Part shown: in pieces, positions 25,434 through 33,558 of the stretch | How the letters are laid out: each line of letters starts with the position of its first letter | Position numbering within the stretch: the stretch's first letter is position 1 | Origin: Frankiales bacterium | Lineage (GTDB): Bacteria; Actinomycetota; Actinomycetes; JAFAQI01 | Reading direction: 5' to 3' | DNA: 64,000 bases | NCBI GenBank assembly: GCA_025980325.1 | Contig: JAICXQ010000002.1 | Span: 37,742 to 101,741, forward strand | The notes under the pieces: generated by a model | The model's input: the letters and a program-made list of their open reading frames with translations, nothing else | What the model was told of the DNA's origin: nothing | Databases searched by the model: none | Made by a program: the position numbers and the translations under genes

Positions 25434-27668
25434 ATGTCACTGAAACAACGAAACCGGACGACGCGTCCCGCGGACGCAGGACCTACGCCTCTGCCGCAAC
25501 AGTCGGCGTTCACCGACGTCATTCACATGCCGCCGATTCGTGACGGGCTGGGTCAGGCTTCCCTTTGCCAGCCGATGCAGGCGAGCGGTGAGCGGTTCTG
25601 GCACGCCCATGTCGCACTGGGGTTCGCGATCCTGGCCGGCGAGGCCGGCGCGGCCATCGGTTACTTCGCGGCCAGCCCGACCGGGCCGTCGCGGGTGACG
25701 CTCGAGATCATCGCCGCCGGCGTCGCAGCACTCGCGGTTCTGGGGGTCTTGCTCTCCGGCCGGATCTCACGGCTGTCGTGGCGCGAGACGTTCGTCACCA
25801 CAACCTCGGTCACGTCGACGTTCGTCCTGGCCCTGTGCGCGCATCTCGACGGCGGCCTCGAAAGCCCACTGCTCTACTTGAGCGTCCTGCCGGTCGTCTA
25901 CCTCGCTTTGACGGCGTCGCCGAAATCGGTGTCACTCGCCGGCGCGGCATCGATCGCATCAGTGGTCGGTGTCGGATTGAGCGATCCCCGGATACGGATC
26001 CCGCAGGAATCGCTGCTGATGCTGATGGCCATCGTGATCGGCACCCTCGTCCTCGTGATCGGCTCCTCGATTCATCGGCACCGACTGCATACGGCGCACG
26101 CCGCGGTGATGGCGGAACTTTTCCGCCGCAGTCAGACCGATGACCTCACCGGATGCTCGAACTACCGTGCGTTCGAGGAGCGGCTCGCAGACGAGATCGA
26201 CCGAGCGATCCGCTACGGCCGCCCGCTCAGCCTGATCGTCTGCGACGTCGACCAGTTTCGCGCATACAACGACCGCTACGGCCACGATCGGGGCGACGCC
26301 GCCCTCGCCGCGGTCGGCGCGCACCTTCGCTCCTGTTCGCGTTCTTCCGACCTGGTCGCCCGCATCGGCGGCGACGAGTTCGCTGTCCTCCTGCCGGAAA
26401 CTTCTCTCGACGAGGCAGCCGTCGTGGCGCGACGGACAACCGACGGCGCCGCGCAGGATTGCGCGCTACCCACGATCAGCGCCGGCGTCACGGCACTGCG
26501 CGCCGACCAGCCGAGCGCCAGGCGCTTGTTCCGCGACGCCGATCAGGCCATGTACGCCGCGAAGAAAGCCGGACGCAATCGAGCAGTGGTCGCGACCGAC
26601 GAACTTCGGCGGCGTTGTGCCGTCGTACCGACGGAGCCGACCGCCGACGAGGACCGCCGGCGGGACGCCGATGCGTACGAGCAACTGCAACGGGAAGGCG
26701 CCGAGACCGAGATGCTGCTCGGGATGCTCGTGCAGGAGTCGGCCGTCGGATTCGCGTTCATCGACGGCGACGGCAGGCTGCTTCGGATCAACGACGCACT
26801 CGCGCACCTGAGCAAGCGCCGCGCCTCGGCACAGGTCGGCCTGCCGATCGAGCAACTCGGTCCGCGGCTCTGGCCGTACCTGCGGGCTGCATACGAGGAG
26901 GTTCTGGCGACGGGCTGCGCCGTACGCAATGTCGAGATCGGCCAGGAGGAGCTGTTGGACGCTTCGACGGGGCAGGCCTGGCTCGCGACGCTGTTCCCGG
27001 TACACGTGGCAGATCAGCTCCTCGGAGTCGGCGTCGCCGTCGTCGACATCACCGACCGCAAGCGGCTGGAACGTTCGGCGGAAGCACTCACCGAGTCGGT
27101 CATCCAAGCGCTCGCCGCGGCGTCGGAAGCCCGCGACCCCTATACCGCCGGTCATCAGCGCCGGGTCAGCGACATCAGTACCGACATCGCGACCCGTCTC
27201 GGTCTCAGTGCGCACGAGATCAAAGGCATCGCGTTGGCCGCGGCGATCCACGACATCGGCAAGGTCGCGATCCCGGCCGAGATCCTCAGCCGGCCCGGCC
27301 GGCTCACCGAACCGGAAATGCAATTGGTCCGGACGCACGCCGAGGTCGGCTACACCATCCTTCGCGACATCGAGTTTCCGTGGCCGGTCGCGCAGATGGT
27401 TCGGCAGCACCACGAACGTCTCGACGGAAGCGGGTACCCCTTCGGCTTGCACGGCGACGAGATCCTGCTCGGGTCCCGGATCGTCGCGGTCGCCGACGTC
27501 GTCGAAGCCATGAGCGCGCACCGGCCCTACCGGCCGTCGGTCGGCGTCGGGCATGCGCTCGATCACCTCCGCGCCGGACGCGGGATCACCTTCGACGCAG
27601 CCGTCGTCGACGCGTGCGTCGACGTCGTCAATTCCAGCGAGGCCCAGGCACCGCGCGACGCGGCTTGA
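25434..27668 (+). CDS. Membrane GGDEF-PAS-HD-GYP cyclic-di-GMP protein
   Basis: 744 aa, ATG start. Six membrane helices (about residues 55-215) are followed by a GGDEF domain with intact RIGGDEF (~311-316), a PAS domain (~430-545) and an HD-GYP domain. The latter has HDIGK (~605) and HHERLDGSGYP (~658), the metal and GYP signatures. It therefore carries both a likely diguanylate cyclase and a cyclic-di-GMP phosphodiesterase in one chain, with PAS between them to set the balance. With the GGDEF-EAL gene nearby, this stretch is a local cyclic-di-GMP turnover centre. Confidence 0.92.
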   Translation: MSLKQRNRTTRPADAGPTPLPQQSAFTDVIHMPPIRDGLGQASLCQPMQASGERFWHAHVALGFAILAGEAGAAIGYFAASPTGPSRVTLEIIAAGVAALAVLGVLLSGRISRLSWRETFVTTTSVTSTFVLALCAHLDGGLESPLLYLSVLPVVYLALTASPKSVSLAGAASIASVVGVGLSDPRIRIPQESLLMLMAIVIGTLVLVIGSSIHRHRLHTAHAAVMAELFRRSQTDDLTGCSNYRAFEERLADEIDRAIRYGRPLSLIVCDVDQFRAYNDRYGHDRGDAALAAVGAHLRSCSRSSDLVARIGGDEFAVLLPETSLDEAAVVARRTTDGAAQDCALPTISAGVTALRADQPSARRLFRDADQAMYAAKKAGRNRAVVATDELRRRCAVVPTEPTADEDRRRDADAYEQLQREGAETEMLLGMLVQESAVGFAFIDGDGRLLRINDALAHLSKRRASAQVGLPIEQLGPRLWPYLRAAYEEVLATGCAVRNVEIGQEELLDASTGQAWLATLFPVHVADQLLGVGVAVVDITDRKRLERSAEALTESVIQALAAASEARDPYTAGHQRRVSDISTDIATRLGLSAHEIKGIALAAAIHDIGKVAIPAEILSRPGRLTEPEMQLVRTHAEVGYTILRDIEFPWPVAQMVRQHHERLDGSGYPFGLHGDEILLGSRIVAVADVVEAMSAHRPYRPSVGVGHALDHLRAGRGITFDAAVVDACVDVVNSSEAQAPRDAA

Positions 27669-27698
27669 GCCGGGATCGGCGCCCGCGCACAGAGACAC

Positions 27699-28415
27699 TC
27701 AGCCGTCGGGCCGCCCGCCGTCGTGGAACTCGCGGTGCACGTGGCCACCGGTCCAATCGGACGAGAGATTCACGACGACGACACCGGTCGCCGCGGCGAG
27801 GGCGAGGGTGCCGGCCACGACGACGGTACGGGCCGCGCGGCCGGGCACGGCCCGCCCGTGTCGCGTGCCGCCGCCGGCGAGCTGCAGCGCGGGGATCGTC
27901 CGGGCGAGCACGTGCGCACCCGTCACGACCAGCCAGAGCACGAAGCACAGCTGATGAACAGTCAGCGGGTCGACCCGGTGACCGGCGACCGTACCGAGGC
28001 TGGTGAAGGTGTCCTGGCCGAGCGGGATCAACGCGAGCCCGCTACCGAGGACGGCGAGCCCGGTGAGGACGACGAGCGGGCCGAGCACTCGCAACAACAG
28101 CGGCGGCGGTCCGGCTTCGCGGTACGCCGCAGATCCGCCGTAGTAGCGGGCGATGCGCCAGCCCGTCGTAGCCGTCTTCACCAGCACCAGCGGCACGAGG
28201 AACGCGCCGACGAACAGGTGCACCGAGATCCACGCGCGCAGCGACAGCAGCGTGCCGCACTCGACGACGAAGGCGACGAGCAACAGGAGTCCGGTCCATG
28301 CCGTCAGCCGCGCGTTCCCGGCCGGACCGCCGGTCTTCCCGCCGACCGGATCGTGACGGTGCTCAGTGCCCGCCGCGCTGGCGACGAGATCGTTGATCGC
28401 CTTGCTGCCCAGCAC
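27699..28415 (-). CDS. b-type cytochrome-like membrane protein (DUF4405-like)
   Basis: 238 aa, ATG start, with 4-5 membrane helices. Histidines inside helices (SVHLFVGAFLVPLVLVK, and VHQLCFVLWLVVTGAHVLAR with two His 13 residues apart) are suited to bind b hemes, as in cytochrome b561/DUF4405-type proteins. The gene begins 3 bp after the stop of the DoxX-Rieske gene, so they are co-translated and probably form an electron-transfer pair across the membrane. The heme assignment is inferred from helix histidines and context. Confidence 0.6.
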   Translation of the reverse strand: MLGSKAINDLVASAAGTEHRHDPVGGKTGGPAGNARLTAWTGLLLLVAFVVECGTLLSLRAWISVHLFVGAFLVPLVLVKTATTGWRIARYYGGSAAYREAGPPPLLLRVLGPLVVLTGLAVLGSGLALIPLGQDTFTSLGTVAGHRVDPLTVHQLCFVLWLVVTGAHVLARTIPALQLAGGGTRHGRAVPGRAARTVVVAGTLALAAATGVVVVNLSSDWTGGHVHREFHDGGRPDG

Positions 28416-28418
28416 GGT

Positions 28419-29657
28419 TCAGTCGACCCGGATCTCACCGTCGACCACGTGGACGGGGATGCTCGGCAGCGGCGACGGCGGCGGACCACCCACGACCTGC
28501 CCGGTGCGCGCGTCGAAGGTGCCGCCGTGGCACGGGCAGACGAACTGCTGGCTGCCCGAGTCGAACTGCACGGTGCATCCCGCGTGCGTGCACACCGCCG
28601 AGAACGCGACGAACGTGTCCCCGCTCGGATGCACGACGTACGCCGGATCGCCCGACTTCGGATCGGTGAACTGCCCGGCCTGACCGACCGGGACCTGGCT
28701 CGCGCGGCCGATCGCGGTTCCGGGCGGCGGCGGCACCGCCTTGCCGGCCTTCGCGGACGGCGTCGCGGTCGGGGCACGACTGGGCTGCGCGCGGACGCCG
28801 AGGGCATTGCGATGCGCGGACTTCGTCCCGCCCGCGGCCCGGCCGATCCACGCGGTGATGCCACCGGTGAAGGCCGCACCGGCCGCGGCGAGGATCGCGA
28901 CCCGGCCGGCGAGCAGCAACCGGCGCCGGTCCACGTCCGCGGCCACGTCGGGACGCACGTGCTCGCCGACCGGGAAGACGCCGCAGTGCTGCCGGGCGCA
29001 GCTCCCGTTCGGGCGCAGGCCACACGCCTCGTCGCGACCGCAGAGCTCGCGCAGCCGCGGCACCTCGACCGACACCAGCGCCGGCAGCGGCTTGAGCCCC
29101 GCGCCGAGCCGGGCACGCTGGTGCAGCCAGCCGTCGACACTGAGAACGTTCGCGGCGCCGAACGCCAGGATCACCGTCCAGGCGAAGAAGAAGACGATGT
29201 CCGCGCCGTAGTAATAAGGAGTGGTCCGCCAGCTGACGGTGAGCAGAAACGTCAGCGACAGCGCCATCCCGCCGACCGCGGTCAGGCGGGTCAGCAACCC
29301 GAGCAGGACACCGACCGCGACCGCGAGCTCGCCGAACGCGATCAGCAGCCCGACCAGCGTGGGCGCGTGCAGCGAGAGACCGAGCAACGGACCGATCGGG
29401 CTGACGTGGCGCAACGTCCGCATTTGCCCGACCACCGATTGCGGGTTGGCCGGGTTCAGGTACGCCGGATTGGCGAGTTTCTGCAGTGACGCATAGAGAA
29501 AGGTGACGCCGAGGAAGGCCCGCAACGGCAGGATCAGCCAGCCGGGCTGGCGCAGCCGGTACTGCGCCCACTGCTGCCCGACAATCCACGGCGGCGGCGT
29601 GGCTGCCGAACCGGCCGGGCCGGCCGGGGCGCTGTGGGGACGGGTCGGGGGCGGCAT
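28419..29657 (-). CDS. DoxX-type quinone-linked membrane domain fused to a Rieske [2Fe-2S] domain
   Basis: 412 aa from ATG 29657; the longer track ORF (to 30020) would run over the divergent response regulator. The order is a DoxX/DoxD-like four-helix membrane domain (about residues 40-185), a loop with four cysteines (ELCGRDEACG...CARQHCG, ~203-225), one more membrane helix, an Ala/Pro-rich linker, and a C-terminal Rieske domain with CTHAGC (~354) and CPCHGG (~371), the His/Cys ligands of a 2Fe-2S cluster. It likely takes electrons from a quinol or thiol and hands them to the b-type cytochrome encoded 3 bp downstream. Confidence 0.8.
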   Translation of the reverse strand: MPPPTRPHSAPAGPAGSAATPPPWIVGQQWAQYRLRQPGWLILPLRAFLGVTFLYASLQKLANPAYLNPANPQSVVGQMRTLRHVSPIGPLLGLSLHAPTLVGLLIAFGELAVAVGVLLGLLTRLTAVGGMALSLTFLLTVSWRTTPYYYGADIVFFFAWTVILAFGAANVLSVDGWLHQRARLGAGLKPLPALVSVEVPRLRELCGRDEACGLRPNGSCARQHCGVFPVGEHVRPDVAADVDRRRLLLAGRVAILAAAGAAFTGGITAWIGRAAGGTKSAHRNALGVRAQPSRAPTATPSAKAGKAVPPPPGTAIGRASQVPVGQAGQFTDPKSGDPAYVVHPSGDTFVAFSAVCTHAGCTVQFDSGSQQFVCPCHGGTFDARTGQVVGGPPPSPLPSIPVHVVDGEIRVD

Positions 29658-29730
29658 GACATCGATAGTGCCCACCCGCGGGTTAAGGACTCGTCTAGCG
29701 CCGAGCGTGCGACGGCTTAGCGTTGACGTC

Positions 29731-30420
29731 GTGACGATCGCGACGGCGAACCGGGCGCTCGCCGGCGTGCACGTACTGGTCGTCGAGGACGACGGTCCGA
29801 TCGGCGAGCAGTTGGTCCGCGGCCTGTCCCGCGCCGGCTGCCGCGTCGATCTCGTCGGGTCCGCCGCGGCCGCGCTCTCGCACCTCGACGCCGAGTTGAT
29901 CCTGCTCGATCTCGGCCTGCCGGACGGCGACGGGATCGAGTTGTGCGAGCGACTGCGGACGGTCACCTCCGCACCGATCCTGGTCGTCACGGCCCGCGAC
30001 ACGGAACAGGAGCGGGTCACGGCGCTTGACGCCGGCGCCGACGACTACCTCGCGAAGCCGTTCGGGTTCGCCGAACTTCTCGCCCGGATGCGCGCGGCGC
30101 TCCGGCGGGTCCGTGCCGACGACGCCCGCGCCGTCGTCCGGCACGGACCGTTGACGGTCGACCTCGGCGCGCAACGCGTTGCAGTCGACGGCACCGAGGT
30201 CTCGTTGACCGCCAAGGAGTTCGACATCCTCACCTGTCTCGCCGCCGAGCCGGGCCGGCTCGTGACCCGCGAGGAGATCTTCGACCGGGCCTGGGACGCC
30301 CACTGGTACGGGCCGACGAAGGTTCTCGACGTGCACATCGCCGCGTTGCGCCGCAAGCTCGGCGATGCGTCGTTGATCGAGACCGTCTACGGTCGCGGCT
30401 TTCGGTTACGGCAGCTATGA
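29731..30420 (+). CDS. Response regulator, OmpR/PhoB family
   Basis: 229 aa from GTG 29731; the track start lies inside the opposite gene. The receiver domain has the acidic pair in VVEDDG, the phospho-acceptor Asp in LLDLGLPDGDG and the conserved Lys in YLAKPFG. The winged-helix effector domain has RRKLGD and ETVYGRGFRL. It activates or represses promoters when phosphorylated by the kinase encoded next, whose ATG overlaps its stop (ATGA). It is divergent from the DoxX-Rieske gene, which may be a target. Confidence 0.92.
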   Translation: MTIATANRALAGVHVLVVEDDGPIGEQLVRGLSRAGCRVDLVGSAAAALSHLDAELILLDLGLPDGDGIELCERLRTVTSAPILVVTARDTEQERVTALDAGADDYLAKPFGFAELLARMRAALRRVRADDARAVVRHGPLTVDLGAQRVAVDGTEVSLTAKEFDILTCLAAEPGRLVTREEIFDRAWDAHWYGPTKVLDVHIAALRRKLGDASLIETVYGRGFRLRQL

Positions 30421-31751
30421 CGCGGCGAATCCTCGCCGGCTTCGTCGCCGTACTGGTCGCGTTGCTCGTGCTGCTCGTCGTCCCGCTCGGGATCAAGATC
30501 TCGTCGCAGCAACACGACGACTTCCGCTCGAACGCGTTGGCAGCGGCGCGCGCACTCGCAAGCAGCGAGGAAGAACGCCTGGGCGACACGGGCGATCCGG
30601 CCGACGCGCGGAACGCAACCCTTCCGCCGATCGCGACCGGCGACAGCGTCGTCGTTCTCGGTCGCGACGGCGACGTCCTGGCCCGGTCCGGCGGACGTGT
30701 GCCCGACGCCGTAATCGAAGCCGCCCGCGGGCGAACCGCGCCCCGCGCCGCCGATGCGGTGGTGGCCGTCGCATCGATCGGCCCGTCCCGACGGCCGGAC
30801 GGGACCGTCGTACTCGTGCGTGACGCCGAGCCGCTTGACCGTCGCGTTCACGCCCTGTGGCTGGCGTTGGCGGCCGCGGCTATGGTCACGATCGCATTCG
30901 GGGCGGTGACGGCCGCCGCGCTGGCGCGTTGGATCGCGCGCCCGCTGCGCGGATTGCAGCTCGCCGCGACCCGCATGGGGCACGGCGACGTCGCCGTACG
31001 CACCGACGTCGACAGCGGCCCGCCGGAGGTGCGCGAAGTCGCGGCCGCGTTCAACGAGATGGCCGACCGGATCGCTGCGCTGCTCCACAGCCAGCGCACG
31101 ATGACCGCGGACGTCTCCCACCAATTACGTACGCCGCTCGCCGCCTTGCAATTACGGCTCGAGCTCCTCGCCGACGACTCACCCGAGGCCGCGCGCACCG
31201 AAGTCGTTGCTGCGCTTAGAGAAATCGGCCGTCTCAACCGCCTGCTCGACGGGCTGCTGGCGGTAGCCCGCGCCGAAGAGCTCGACGGCGAGCGAAGCGT
31301 GATCGACGTCGCTGCCGTCGTATCCGAGCGCGTGCAGATGTGGCAGCCGGTCGCGCAGGACGCGGGCGTGACTCTTTCGTCGTCGCTGGAGCCGGCAACG
31401 GCACGGCTGACGCCCGGGCATCTCGAGCAGGTACTCGACAACTTGCTCGCCAACGCCATGGACGCGCTGTCACCGGGTCAGCGGGTGACCGTGTCGACGC
31501 ATGCCGACGGCGGACGCGTCGTGCTGGCCGTAACCGACGACGGCCCGGGCATGGCACCGGCTCGCCGGGCGAGCGCGCTCGCGCGATTCGAAGGAGACGG
31601 AGCCGGACGCAAAGCCGGGCTCGGGCTCGCGATCGTCGCCCGCCTCGTCACGGCCGACCACGGCTCCATCACGCTGGACGAGACACCGGGCGGCGGGTTG
31701 ACCGCGTCGATCGATCTGACGCACTCCGACTATGTGCGGATGCCGCGGTAG
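30417..31751 (+). CDS. Sensor histidine kinase (HAMP, HisKA, HATPase)
   Basis: 444 aa, starting in an ATGA overlap with the response regulator. TM1 is near residues 5-25, an extracytoplasmic loop of ~110 residues follows, then TM2 (~146-170), a HAMP linker, HisKA with SHQLRTPL (phospho-acceptor His) and HATPase_c with NLLANAMDAL and DDGPGM. It senses an unknown external signal and phosphorylates the partner regulator. Its 3' end overlaps the end of the convergent cytochrome subunit gene by 22 bp. Confidence 0.9.
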   Translation: MTRRILAGFVAVLVALLVLLVVPLGIKISSQQHDDFRSNALAAARALASSEEERLGDTGDPADARNATLPPIATGDSVVVLGRDGDVLARSGGRVPDAVIEAARGRTAPRAADAVVAVASIGPSRRPDGTVVLVRDAEPLDRRVHALWLALAAAAMVTIAFGAVTAAALARWIARPLRGLQLAATRMGHGDVAVRTDVDSGPPEVREVAAAFNEMADRIAALLHSQRTMTADVSHQLRTPLAALQLRLELLADDSPEAARTEVVAALREIGRLNRLLDGLLAVARAEELDGERSVIDVAAVVSERVQMWQPVAQDAGVTLSSSLEPATARLTPGHLEQVLDNLLANAMDALSPGQRVTVSTHADGGRVVLAVTDDGPGMAPARRASALARFEGDGAGRKAGLGLAIVARLVTADHGSITLDETPGGGLTASIDLTHSDYVRMPR

Positions 31752-32659
31752 TAGTCCCGCCAGATCAGCCGGTGGATCGGAACCCACCGCGGGATCGACC
31801 GCACGCCGGGGATGAACGGAACGAGCACGAGCGCCAGGCTCAACAGCGCCATGAGGCCCCAGACGAGCGCATCGGCGTTGCCCGACGTCGAGAACGGCTT
31901 CACCTGGTACCAGAACGTGTAGAGCCACAACCATGCCTGACCGGGGTAGTTGCCGGTCTCGTTCATCATTCCCCACTGGTCGCCGCCGAGATGCTGCGCA
32001 CGCGCACGGTCCTCGAGGTAGCTGCCGTCCGCGATGAACAGCAACGGCTTGGTGTAGTCGGTGGCGAAGAACTGCTTCTGCGCGAGCAGCGCCCCGTCGA
32101 GGCCACCGGACTGCGCCATCGTCAGCAGCCGGGTCAGCATGACCGGCACCGGGCCGTAGTCGCCCGACTTCACCTGGGCGGGATCGTTGTCGGTCGCCTT
32201 CGACAGCGCGTCGTCGTAGCCCGACGCCCACTTCTGCTGCTGCCCGGCCGCCGCGCCTTGCCACTGCGCCAAGGCGGCCGCGAGCGCCGCATCCGCCGGC
32301 ACTCCGGTCAGCGGACCGACGACGAAGTCGGCGACCGTGTCGATCGGGTGGGTCACGCCGGCGATGTGCTGCAACGACACCGGGCCGATCTTCTGCGCCG
32401 CGTCGGGCGTGTGGTTGTACGGGGCGCCGTACGTCGCGGTGCCACTCGTCCCGTCGAGCTCGGTGGCGGCGGTAAGGACGAAGTCGTTGGGCGCGCCGCG
32501 GCTCCAGGTCGAGATCGTGATTTGCTTCTCGTCCGGCGACGAGAACACCGCGGCGAGCGCGACGGTCAACACCGAGACGACGACCAGCGCGACGACGAAC
32601 TCCTTGACGAGGTCGTACTCGCGGGTCCGACCGGCCCACTTCGTGACGCCGGTAGTCAT
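31730..32659 (-). CDS. Cytochrome b6f subunit IV-like membrane protein with large extracytoplasmic loop
   Basis: 309 aa, ATG start in a 4-bp overlap with the cytochrome b gene. The first membrane helix is near residues 18-40. A ~195-residue hydrophilic insert without cysteines follows, then a second helix region (DALVWGLMALLSLALVLVPFIPG) and a basic IPRWVPIHRLIWRDYY end. The short C-terminal part resembles the C-terminal half of cytochrome b (subunit IV), while the large insert is unusual. With the upstream gene it would form a split cytochrome b, as in b6f complexes. Confidence 0.6.
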   Translation of the reverse strand: MTTGVTKWAGRTREYDLVKEFVVALVVVSVLTVALAAVFSSPDEKQITISTWSRGAPNDFVLTAATELDGTSGTATYGAPYNHTPDAAQKIGPVSLQHIAGVTHPIDTVADFVVGPLTGVPADAALAAALAQWQGAAAGQQQKWASGYDDALSKATDNDPAQVKSGDYGPVPVMLTRLLTMAQSGGLDGALLAQKQFFATDYTKPLLFIADGSYLEDRARAQHLGGDQWGMMNETGNYPGQAWLWLYTFWYQVKPFSTSGNADALVWGLMALLSLALVLVPFIPGVRSIPRWVPIHRLIWRDYYRGIRT

Positions 32660-33300
32660 GACGTCACGTTCTGGGCGACGAGATCACGCGGATCGATCTC
32701 CATGGGCGGGACGACGCCGCGCCGGCGTACTTGCAGGATGTGGATCCCGATGACGAAACCGACGACCAACGGCAGCAGCACGATGTGCCACATCAGCATC
32801 TGCCCGAAGTCGAGCACGTTGAAAAAAGCGCCGACACCGGCGGAATTGAGACCGTCTTTGGCCTGGGTGCTGATCCATTGCGAGTCGAGGTTCGATTGCA
32901 CGAGATAGCCGGTGAACGCCGTGCCGATCGAGCCGAGGAAACACACCGCTCCCGTGATCCATGTCATCGCACGCCGGCCGCGCCATGCCGCCATGAAGAA
33001 CTTGCCCCACAGATGGATCACCATGAACGCCATGAACAACTCGACGCTCCACAGGTGCAGGCTGTTGAAGTAGTGCCCGGTGCTGGAGCGATGCCACCAC
33101 TGCGGTCCCTTGAGGGCCAGCACGCCGCCCGAGACGAGAACGACGATGAATGCAGCAAGGGTCAGTACGCCGAAGACGTAGATCCACGACGCGACGTACA
33201 CGGGCTGGTGGTCGGGCAGGAGCTGCTCCGGCGGGAGCGCCTGCTCGGCGCGCGCACGCAGCCGGCCGGTCCACGTCCGGGAAAGCGCCGGCGCGGTCAT
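32656..33300 (-). CDS. Cytochrome b6-type di-heme subunit
   Basis: 214 aa, ATG start. Four helices carry His82, His96, His172 and His187. The spacing of 14 and 15 residues equals that of cytochrome b6 rather than the 14/14 of mitochondrial cytochrome b. GTAFTGYL in the connecting region corresponds to the quinol-site helix. It should bind two b hemes and oxidise quinol, passing electrons to a Rieske partner. The gene lies between a 54-residue membrane protein and the subunit IV-like gene, with 4-bp overlaps at both ends. A DevR-like box precedes the operon. Confidence 0.82.
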   Translation of the reverse strand: MTAPALSRTWTGRLRARAEQALPPEQLLPDHQPVYVASWIYVFGVLTLAAFIVVLVSGGVLALKGPQWWHRSSTGHYFNSLHLWSVELFMAFMVIHLWGKFFMAAWRGRRAMTWITGAVCFLGSIGTAFTGYLVQSNLDSQWISTQAKDGLNSAGVGAFFNVLDFGQMLMWHIVLLPLVVGFVIGIHILQVRRRGVVPPMEIDPRDLVAQNVTS

Positions 33301-33461
33301 CGCCGGTTCCGTCCCTTCGGGAAGGGCAGCAGCATCGCCAGGACGAACAGCACGACCATCACGCTGATCACGACCAGGTTCGCGACCGAGATCTGGATCA
33401 CGCCCCAGTGCACGTAATGCCCGGGATGGTTGAGGTTGATCGGTGCGCCCATGACCAGCAT
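33297..33461 (-). CDS. 54-residue single-span membrane protein leading the cytochrome operon
   Basis: 54 aa from ATG 33461, with GGAGG eight bases upstream; the 120-residue track ORF starts within the promoter region. A short His-rich start (NLNHPGHYVHWG) precedes one membrane helix (VANLVVISVMVVLFVLAMLL) and a basic tail. Its end overlaps the cytochrome b start by 4 bp. It is probably a small structural subunit of the b6-like complex; the histidines might bind metal or heme. Confidence 0.65.
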   Translation of the reverse strand: MLVMGAPINLNHPGHYVHWGVIQISVANLVVISVMVVLFVLAMLLPFPKGRNRR

Positions 33462-33519
33462 CGCTGTCGCCTCCGTGGCTTCTCGACCCAAGGGTCCTGG
33501 GCGCGGGTGAGGCCGACTA

Positions 33520-33533
33520 GGGCCAAAGGTCCC
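33520..33533 (-). promoter_or_regulatory. DevR-box-like palindrome upstream of the cytochrome b6-like operon
   Basis: On the minus strand this reads GGGACCTTTGGCCC, 12 of 14 matches to the best box in the region (GGGACTTTGGTCCC at 41897). It is 59 bp upstream of the first start of the cytochrome operon, a distance similar to the other boxes here. Confidence 0.6.
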
Positions 33534-33558
33534 ACCCGACCATCCAGCCGGTCGACGT

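Noticed and set aside
30021-30420. tRNA, rRNA or CRISPR anywhere in the window (example coordinate only)
   Set aside because: I found no cloverleaf-like sequence with the TTCGA core and paired acceptor, no rRNA-like block and no regularly spaced direct repeats; the only tandem repeats are coding.
33485-33497. GACCCAAGGGTCC palindrome near the cytochrome operon start
   Set aside because: A neat dyad, but only about half of its bases fit the DevR box in any alignment and it lies 24 bp from the start codon. Kept out of the box list.
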